Shown here piece after piece: positions 58,214 through 64,000 of a stretch of DNA of 64,000 nucleotides (positions within the stretch are counted from its first letter, which is position 1; the number at the start of each line of letters is the position of its first letter). The position numbers and the translations under genes are program-made. Origin of the DNA: Achromobacter spanius. Lineage in GTDB: Bacteria > Pseudomonadota > Gammaproteobacteria > Burkholderiales > Burkholderiaceae_B. The stretch spans positions 5,642,001 through 5,706,000 of the forward strand of contig NZ_CP034689.1 of assembly GCF_003994415.1 (NCBI RefSeq), in the 5' to 3' direction. The notes beneath the pieces were generated by a model. That model saw nothing but the letters and a program-made list of their open reading frames with translations, was not told where the DNA came from and made no database searches.

Positions 58214-58819
58214 TCAGGGCTGGTTGACCACCAGCCGCACCATGATGCGGCGGCCCGGCTCCTGGCGTTGCAGCACCAGCATCTGCGGACCCAGCGTGTC
58301 GTAGCGCGACAGGTTGGCACGCCAGCCGCCTTGCTCGAACGTTGTGGGCCGACCGAGCTCGTCGCGGGCCACATCCGACGCTTCCGGCTCGGCCGGCAGC
58401 TTGCCGCGCAGCCAATCGCGCAGGCCGGACACGGGCATGCTGCTGCCCAGGGCTTCTTCGGCCAAGGCATCGGGGTTATCGGCCAGCAGGCGGGTGCCGT
58501 CGGCCTTGGTCAAGCTGGCTGCGCCGGGGCGCCCTTCCACGCGGGCTTCGGTTGAGCCTAGCGGGTTGGTCAGGTCCAGCACGTAGCGCTGGCCATCGTC
58601 CGACCATGAAAAACCGCCTTGCACGGCATTCTGCTTGCCGCCTTCTTCGTTGACCGTGATGGCAAAGCGGCCGATGCGTGAAAAGGCGTCGGCGCTGGCG
58701 CCTTCAATGGGTTCGGGTGTGGTGGTGCAGGCGGCAAGCGCCATGGCCAGCATCGTCACCAGCGCCAGCCGCAGCCAGCCGGAAAGGCCGGCCAAGCTTC
58801 GCATCGCCAACACGCTCAC
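58214..58819 (-). CDS. lolB: Outer-membrane lipoprotein insertion factor LolB
   Basis: A protein of about 201 residues with a lipoprotein signal (GWLRLALVTMLAMALAAC lipobox LAAC). The LolB core follows (AFSRIGRFAITVNEEGGKQNAVQGGFSWSDDGQRYVLDLTNPLGSTEARV). It receives lipoproteins from LolA and inserts them in the outer membrane. The start may be GTG at 58819, overlapping the TPR gene stop as GTGA, or ATG at 58804; both leave the signal intact. The 45-base gap to betT holds short AACTCAG repeats. Confidence 0.92.
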   Translation of the reverse strand: MSVLAMRSLAGLSGWLRLALVTMLAMALAACTTTPEPIEGASADAFSRIGRFAITVNEEGGKQNAVQGGFSWSDDGQRYVLDLTNPLGSTEARVEGRPGAASLTKADGTRLLADNPDALAEEALGSSMPVSGLRDWLRGKLPAEPEASDVARDELGRPTTFEQGGWRANLSRYDTLGPQMLVLQRQEPGRRIMVRLVVNQP

Positions 58820-60639
58820 AGGTTGACCCCCAGACGCTTGACCACATCTTGCACGGTCCTGTTCTTGGGATCTTTCATCAGCGCGGCGCGCAGCAGTTCC
58901 ATCGCCTGATCGCGTTTTCCTTGGCTCCACAGCACTTCGGCCAGGTGGGCGGCGATGTCGGCTTCCGGGCGCACGCTGTAGGCGCGGCGCAGGTATTCCG
59001 CCGCGGACTCGGATTCACCCATGCGGTACTTGACCCAGCCCATGCTGTCCAGAATGAAGGGGTCATTGGGCGACAGTTCAAGCGCCTGAGTGATCAGGTC
59101 CAGTGCTTCGGGCAGGCGCTTGTTGTGATCCGCCAGCGTGTAGCCCAGCGCGTTATAGGCGTGTGCGTGGTCCGGATCCAGCGCGATGACCTGGCGCAGC
59201 ATGCGTTCCAGATCGTCAAGACGGTTCTGGCGTTCATACAGCATCGCCAGTTCGTACTTGATTTCAACGGTGTCGGGCAGCGCCTCGTCAGCGGCTTCCA
59301 GGGTGCGGATCGCCTGGGGCACGCGGTCGGCGTCGCGCAGGATCTGTGCCTTGGTCAAGACGCCCAGCGTGCGTTCTTCTTCGTCTTGCGGGCCGGCCGC
59401 GTCAATCATGGTCAGCGCATTGTCGACGCGGCCACTCTTGGCGCGCAGCGCCGCCTGCCGCATGCGCACGGAATACCGCAGCGTCGGGTCGTCGATGCGG
59501 CCCAGTTCATTGATGGCTTCGTCGTAATTGCCCTGGTCTTCGGCAATGCGCGACAGCAGCACATGCGCATCGGCGGCGGCCGCGCCAGCGTCGGTCGCGC
59601 CCGGCACCGTGGCACGCTGGCGCTGCTGCTGCACGTCCAGGTACTGCTGAAGCAGGGTCTTGGCTTGCGGCAGTTGGCCGGCCTTGTAGGCCAGTTGCGC
59701 CTGCATGAAAAGCAGGTCGAAGTCTTCCGGCGAGCGGCGCGACATGGCTTGCAGTTCGGCCAGCGCGCCGTTGTAGTCGCCGCTGTCGGCCAACTGACCC
59801 GCCAGCATCAGCCGAACCTTGCGGGCGCCGGGATTGCGGTTGATATAGGCGCGGGCATCGGCCTGGGCACGCTGCGGATCCACCCTGAAACCGTATTCCA
59901 GCACGCGCTGGGCGGCCGGTTCGGATTTGGGATCGGCGGCCAGCGCGGCGCGGGATTCCTGTGCGGCGCGCGGGTAGTCGCCGGCGGCGGATGCCACGTC
60001 GGCCAGGGCCAGATGGGCGGCGGGCAGCTTGCGCACGCTGTCGCTCAGGGATTCGTCAAGAATGCGCAGCGCCAGGCGGCGGTCGTTCAGGCGGCTGAGC
60101 ACGGCCAGCGCCTGGCCGATGGCGGCCGGCTTGTCGCGCGATGCGTCGATGCGGTTGCGCAGCGCCTGGGCCAGACCCTTGGTCTGGCCATTGGCGGCGG
60201 CAAGCGCCAGTTCGGTGGAACTGGCTTCGACATCGTTGGGAGACAGGCGCGCCCAGACCCGGGCTGCTTCCAGCGCGCCGGGCAGGTTGCCGCCCGCCAA
60301 CTGGAATTCCAACCCGCGTCGCGCCAGGCGGGGGTCGCCTGTGTCGCGGGCCAAGCCCACCATGGTGGTGGCCGCCGTGCCGTACATGCCGCGCTGGGCG
60401 GCAATTTCTGACGCGAGGACGCGGTAGAAGATGTCGCCGGTCAGCGAAACATAGGGCAGTTGGCCCGGCCGCAGACGGATCACTTCGGTTTCAGGCTGAC
60501 GGTTCTGCGGGGCCATGCGTGGCCCGGTTGCATCTCGCGTCCGGCTGTCGGCCGCCTGGGCCGGCAGCGCAAAACCTGTTGCAAGCGCAAGCGCCAACGC
60601 GGCGATCCCGATATTCATTTGTTTAAAAGACGACTTCAC
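58816..60639 (-). CDS. Exported tetratricopeptide-repeat protein
   Basis: A protein of about 607 residues with a signal peptide and many TPR units (for example DPDHAHAYNALGYTLADHNKRLPEALDLITQALELSPNDPFILDSMGWVKYRMGESESAAEYLRRAYSVRP). The GTG at 60639 is preferred to the ATG at 60618 because it supplies a basic N-region (MKSSFKQ) and has GGACGGG upstream. TPR proteins of this type often sit before lolB and may help outer-membrane lipoprotein handling; that role is inferred. Its stop overlaps lolB. Confidence 0.88.
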   Translation of the reverse strand: MKSSFKQMNIGIAALALALATGFALPAQAADSRTRDATGPRMAPQNRQPETEVIRLRPGQLPYVSLTGDIFYRVLASEIAAQRGMYGTAATTMVGLARDTGDPRLARRGLEFQLAGGNLPGALEAARVWARLSPNDVEASSTELALAAANGQTKGLAQALRNRIDASRDKPAAIGQALAVLSRLNDRRLALRILDESLSDSVRKLPAAHLALADVASAAGDYPRAAQESRAALAADPKSEPAAQRVLEYGFRVDPQRAQADARAYINRNPGARKVRLMLAGQLADSGDYNGALAELQAMSRRSPEDFDLLFMQAQLAYKAGQLPQAKTLLQQYLDVQQQRQRATVPGATDAGAAAADAHVLLSRIAEDQGNYDEAINELGRIDDPTLRYSVRMRQAALRAKSGRVDNALTMIDAAGPQDEEERTLGVLTKAQILRDADRVPQAIRTLEAADEALPDTVEIKYELAMLYERQNRLDDLERMLRQVIALDPDHAHAYNALGYTLADHNKRLPEALDLITQALELSPNDPFILDSMGWVKYRMGESESAAEYLRRAYSVRPEADIAAHLAEVLWSQGKRDQAMELLRAALMKDPKNRTVQDVVKRLGVNL

Positions 60640-60700
60640 GCGGCCCGTCCGGTTGATGGCACAATCTTCGTACACGCAATTGATGATCTTACACTGGCTC

Positions 60701-61528
60701 ATGCCGGAACTGCCTGAAGTCGAAACTACGCGCCGAGGAATCGACGCCGTCATCACCGGCCGGACGCTCAGGCGCCTGGTCATCCACGAACCCCGCATGC
60801 GCTGGCCGATTCCCGCGGAATTGCCGGCGCTGATCGGTGGCCGCGCCGTATTGGAATGCGCGCGCCGGGGCAAATATCTGCTGCTGCGGTTCGAGCACGG
60901 CACGCAGATTGTGCATCTGGGCATGTCGGGCTCATTGCGCAGCGTGGCGCCGGGTGAATTCCTGCGCAAGCACGATCATGTCGAATGGATTTTCGACGAC
61001 GCCGTGTTGCGCCTGCATGACCCCAGGCGTTTCGGGGCGGTGCTGTGGCATGCCGATACCGACGGCCCCATCGACGCCCATCCCTTGCTGGCCAAGCTGG
61101 GCATCGAACCCTTCGACCCGCGCTTTGACGGCGCCTGGCTGCATCGCCACTTCAAGAACCACGGCGCCGCCATCAAGCAGGTACTGCTGGCGGGCATGGC
61201 GGTGGTGGGCGTGGGCAATATCTACGCATCTGAAAGCCTGTTCCGCGCGCGCATCAACCCCAAGACGCCCGCCAACAAGCTGTCGCTGGCGCGTTGCGAA
61301 CGGCTGGCCGACATGGTGCGCGCCACCTTGGCGGACGCGCTGACTTCCGGCGGCAGCACGCTGCGGGACTACGTGGGCGCCACGGGCGAACCCGGGGCGT
61401 ACTTCGAGATTCATGCCGCCGTCTATGAACGCGAAGGCCTGCCGTGCCGAGTCTGCGAAACGCCCATCCGGCGCTTTGTCCAAGGACAGCGCGCCACCTA
61501 TTACTGCCCCAAATGCCAAAGGAACTAA
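60701..61528 (+). CDS. mutM: Formamidopyrimidine-DNA glycosylase
   Basis: A 275-residue base-excision enzyme for 8-oxoguanine. MPELPEVETTRRG gives the catalytic Pro2 and Glu3 once Met1 is removed. A helix-two-turn-helix (GNIYASESLFRARINPKTPANKLS) and a C-terminal zinc finger (CRVC then YYCPKCQ) follow. It is divergent from the TPR gene with 61 bases between. Confidence 0.97.
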   Translation: MPELPEVETTRRGIDAVITGRTLRRLVIHEPRMRWPIPAELPALIGGRAVLECARRGKYLLLRFEHGTQIVHLGMSGSLRSVAPGEFLRKHDHVEWIFDDAVLRLHDPRRFGAVLWHADTDGPIDAHPLLAKLGIEPFDPRFDGAWLHRHFKNHGAAIKQVLLAGMAVVGVGNIYASESLFRARINPKTPANKLSLARCERLADMVRATLADALTSGGSTLRDYVGATGEPGAYFEIHAAVYEREGLPCRVCETPIRRFVQGQRATYYCPKCQRN

Positions 61529-61596
61529 GCCCCAAGGCCCTGAAATTATTGGGGAAACCCCTGTAAAGCCTCGATCATTTGTTTATAGCGAACGTA

Positions 61597-61625
61597 TTGC
61601 ACAAACACTAACGCCAAGCTATATT
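61597..61625 (+). promoter_or_regulatory. sigma70-type promoter of the MBL-fold gene
   Basis: TTGCAC (61597-61602) and TATATT (61620-61625) are separated by exactly 17 bases, a near-consensus sigma70 promoter. Transcription should start near 61632. Confidence 0.7.
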
Positions 61626-61660
61626 CCTTCCACACACCTATTCCTATAACAGTGGAAGGA
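61625..61660. promoter_or_regulatory. 9-bp inverted repeat spanning the -10 and the ribosome site
   Basis: TCCTTCCAC (61625-61633) and GTGGAAGGA (61652-61660) are perfect inverted arms. The first overlaps the end of the -10 element and the expected start point; the second contains the ribosome site of the MBL-fold gene. An operator is more likely than an mRNA hairpin, since the first arm is mostly untranscribed. Confidence 0.5.
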
Positions 61661-61666
61661 GCCTCC

Positions 61667-62620
61667 ATGAGCAAGCAATTCGCCTCGCACGCCGATATGG
61701 ACGACAAGGTCGTCTCGTTCGAAAAACTGTCCGACAACGCCTATGCCTACACGGCCGAGGGCGATCCCAACACGGGCGTGATCATCGGCGACGAGGCCGT
61801 CATGGTGATCGACACCCAAGCCACGCCGGTCATGGCGCAAGACGTCATCCGCCGCATCCGCGAAGTGACAGACAAGCCCATCAAGTACATCCTGCTGTCG
61901 CACTACCATGCCGTGCGCGTGTTTGGCGCATCCGCCTACAACGCCCAGGAAATCCTGGCCAGCCGCGACACCTATGACCTGATCGTCGAGCGCGGCGAGC
62001 AGGACAAGGCCAGCGAAATTGGCCGCTTCCCCCGCCTGTTCCGCAATGCCGAATCGATTCCGCCGGGCCTGGTCTGGCCGACGATGACGTTCAAGGGCGA
62101 AATGACCGTCAACCTGGGCAACCTGGAAGTCAAGCTGCTGCAAGTGGGCCGTGGCCACACCAAGGGCGACACCATCGCCTGGCTGCCCGAGCAGAAGATC
62201 CTGTTCGCGGGCGACCTGGTCGAATACCAGTCCACGCCGTACTGCGGTGACGCCTACTTCCGCGACTGGCCCAGCACGCTGGACGCGCTGTCGGGCTTTG
62301 AAGCCGAAAAGATGGTGCCCGGACGTGGCCCGGCATTGAAAGACGCCACCGAAGTGCGCCAAGGCCTGGCCGGCACCCGCGCTTTCCTGACGGACCTGTA
62401 CGGCGCGGTGAACCGTGGCGTGGCCGAAGGCAAGGACCTGAAGACGATCTACCGCGAGGTCTACGACTTCATGAAGCCGCGCTACAGCGACTGGGTGATC
62501 TTCGACCACTGCATGCCGTTTGACGTGTCGCGCGCCTATGACGAGGCCTCGGGCCACACGCATCCGCGCATCTGGACCGACAAGCGCGATCTGGAAATGT
62601 GGGCGCAGTTGGAAGGCTGA
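61667..62620 (+). CDS. MBL-fold metallo-hydrolase with altered metal motif
   Basis: A 317-residue metallo-beta-lactamase-fold protein. GAAGGAG precedes the ATG. The canonical HxHxDH motif reads H79-Y-H81-A-V83-R84, so the Asp and third His of the second metal site are replaced. The later His in GRGHTKGD and Asp in FAGDLVEY are kept, so one metal could still bind. Downstream is a FAD monooxygenase after 126 bases, suggesting a shared aromatic degradation operon in which this protein might cleave an ester or ring product. Function is not established. Confidence 0.85.
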   Translation: MSKQFASHADMDDKVVSFEKLSDNAYAYTAEGDPNTGVIIGDEAVMVIDTQATPVMAQDVIRRIREVTDKPIKYILLSHYHAVRVFGASAYNAQEILASRDTYDLIVERGEQDKASEIGRFPRLFRNAESIPPGLVWPTMTFKGEMTVNLGNLEVKLLQVGRGHTKGDTIAWLPEQKILFAGDLVEYQSTPYCGDAYFRDWPSTLDALSGFEAEKMVPGRGPALKDATEVRQGLAGTRAFLTDLYGAVNRGVAEGKDLKTIYREVYDFMKPRYSDWVIFDHCMPFDVSRAYDEASGHTHPRIWTDKRDLEMWAQLEG

Positions 62621-62746
62621 GCCTGCCGGGCCGACGGGCTGGTGCCCTTCGGCCCTGTGAATGAAACTGCAAGAACAGAACCGCGCGTCGCAAGACGGCG
62701 CGCGGCTTCGCACATAAAAACAAAATGACCCACACAGGAGACAACC

Positions 62747-64000
62747 GTGGGAGACATCGACTTTCAGGCGATGGAGTTCGCCTATGAGAAGCACGCCGAC
62801 CAAAGCGCCGGCGCCGCGGCGCGGCATCCGGTCATCGTGGTGGGCGCGGGCCCAGTCGGCCTGACCACCGCCCTGGATCTGGCGCGCCAAGGCGTGCGCG
62901 TGGTGGTGCTGGACGACGATTACCGCTTGTCCACCGGATCCCGCGCCATCTGTTTTTCCAAGCGCACACTGGAAATCTGGGACCGCCTGGGTGTCGGCCA
63001 GCGCATGATCGACAAAGGTGTGTCTTGGAACGTGGGCAAGGTGTTCTTCCGTGAACAGGAAGTGTGGCGCTTTGACCTGCTGCCCGAACCCGATCACCGC
63101 CGCCCCGCCTTCATCAACCTGCAGCAGTATTACGCCGAAGGCTATCTGTACGAGCAGGCGCGCCAGGAACCGAATATCGACCTGCGCTGGAAAAACAAGG
63201 TTGCGGGCGTGTTGCAGACCGATGCTGGCGTTGAACTCAGCATCGACACGCCCGAAGGCCCTTACACGCTGCATGCCGACTGGTTGATTGCCTGCGACGG
63301 CGCACGCTCGCCCGTGCGCAAGCTGATCGGCCAGGAAAGCCATGGCCGCATCTTCCGAGATCGCTTCCTGATTGCCGACGTGAAGATGAAAGCCGACTTT
63401 CCGACCGAGCGCTGGTTCTGGTTCGACCCGCCCTTTCATCCCAATCAGTCCGTGCTGCTGCACCGGCAGCCGGACAACGTCTGGCGCATCGACTTCCAGC
63501 TTGGCTGGAACGCCGACCCCGTCGAAGCCGTCAAGCCTGAAAACGTGCTGCCGCGCATTCGCGCGCTGCTCGGCCCCGACGCGCAATTCGACCTGGAATG
63601 GGTCAGCGTCTACACCTTTGCATGCGAACGCATGGACAAATTCCGCCATGGCCGCGTCGTGTTCGCGGGTGACTCCGCGCACCGCGTTTCGCCGTTTGGC
63701 GCGCGTGGCGCCAACAGCGGCGTGCAAGACGCTGAAAACCTGGCCTGGAAACTGAAGCTGGTGCTGGCGGGCCTGGCGCCCGACGCGCTGATCGACAGCT
63801 ACGCCGCCGAACGCGAGTACGCGGCCGACGAGAACATTTTGAATTCGTCGCGGGCCACGGACTTCATCACGCCCAAAAGCGATGTCAGCCGCAGCTTCCG
63901 CAACGCCGTGTTGAACCTGGCCAAGACGCATGCGTTTGCGCGGTCACTGGTCAACAGCGGTCGCTTGTCGCTGCCGGCTACGTATGTCGGGTCGCCGTTG
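62747..64000 (+). CDS. FAD-dependent aromatic hydroxylase (MhpA/PheA-like), 3' end beyond window
   Basis: An open frame from the GTG at 62747 (GGAG six bases upstream) to the window end, 418 codons without stop. It is a class A flavoprotein monooxygenase: FAD motif VIVVGAGPVGLTTALDLA near residue 29, DG motif IACDGARSPVRKLIG near 182, and GD motif RVVFAGDSAHRVSPFGARGANSGVQDAENLAWKL near 303. Such enzymes use NAD(P)H and O2 to hydroxylate phenols or hydroxy-aromatic acids. The missing C-terminus (probably 100-170 residues) carries the thioredoxin-like tail in this group. The substrate cannot be read from the sequence. Confidence 0.9.
   Translation, partial: MGDIDFQAMEFAYEKHADQSAGAAARHPVIVVGAGPVGLTTALDLARQGVRVVVLDDDYRLSTGSRAICFSKRTLEIWDRLGVGQRMIDKGVSWNVGKVFFREQEVWRFDLLPEPDHRRPAFINLQQYYAEGYLYEQARQEPNIDLRWKNKVAGVLQTDAGVELSIDTPEGPYTLHADWLIACDGARSPVRKLIGQESHGRIFRDRFLIADVKMKADFPTERWFWFDPPFHPNQSVLLHRQPDNVWRIDFQLGWNADPVEAVKPENVLPRIRALLGPDAQFDLEWVSVYTFACERMDKFRHGRVVFAGDSAHRVSPFGARGANSGVQDAENLAWKLKLVLAGLAPDALIDSYAAEREYAADENILNSSRATDFITPKSDVSRSFRNAVLNLAKTHAFARSLVNSGRLSLPATYVGSPL

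Noticed and set aside
61619..63931. A 770-codon minus-strand open frame
   Set aside because: It is antisense to the MBL-fold and monooxygenase genes, both of which have clear family motifs and ribosome sites.

Overview
The window is high-GC, densely coded bacterial DNA. Gene content and order (lolB / ispE / tRNA-Gln / prs / rplY / pth / ychF, the pgpA-pncC and ribBA-ribH-nusB-thiL groups, ftsY/rsmD/coaD) and protein style point to a betaproteobacterium of the order Burkholderiales, most likely Alcaligenaceae (Achromobacter or Bordetella type). That placement is inferred from recognition, not from a search. No prophage, insertion sequence, CRISPR array or rRNA was seen. There is one tRNA gene.

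Region 1 (1-8083): the 3' end of a BrkB/YihY membrane protein, then a same-strand block with a LysR regulator, 3-hydroxyanthranilate 3,4-dioxygenase (nbaC), 2-amino-3-carboxymuconate-6-semialdehyde decarboxylase (nbaD) and a complete five-gene branched-chain-amino-acid-type ABC importer. This looks like an uptake and ring-cleavage module for an aminoaromatic acid. Region 2 (8080-18165, all minus): a FadR-type regulator, a TRAP transporter (P, Q, M), an SDR, an FAH-family hydrolase, a UxaA-type dehydratase, a mannitol-dehydrogenase-family oxidoreductase and an Ldh-family oxidoreductase. It reads as one sugar-acid catabolic operon that may run without phosphorylation.

Region 3 (18377-25501): housekeeping genes dgkA, ndh, pyrF on plus; pncC, pgpA, thiL, nusB, ribH and a ribB with a degenerate second domain on minus. 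Region 4 (25650-30951): a HAD phosphatase, an IclR regulator and a phosphonate-type ABC importer (phnDCEE) closed by a strong terminator. Region 5 (31192-36097): a CYTH-CHAD protein, three tandem 182-bp-period palindromic repeats, a small lipoprotein and a phosphocholine-type phospholipase C.

Region 6 (36156-46912): ftsY and rsmD with overlapping divergent start codons, coaD, a ferredoxin, a BenE transporter, an AsmA protein coupled to a MOSC N-terminal-domain protein, an MFS/MarR efflux pair and a Fic AMP-transferase whose start codon sits in a 13-bp-arm palindrome. Region 7 (46981-61528): ychF, a CPBP protein, pth, rplY, prs, tRNA-Gln and ispE, then a choline-to-betaine cluster (betA, betB, betI, divergent BCCT transporter with a clear BetI operator) lying between ispE and lolB, followed by a TPR protein and mutM. 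Region 8 (61667-64000): a metallo-beta-lactamase-fold protein with an altered metal motif and the start of an aromatic-ring FAD monooxygenase, cut by the window end.

Most regulatory calls below are palindromes and hairpins read by eye; no folding, motif search or database comparison was run.
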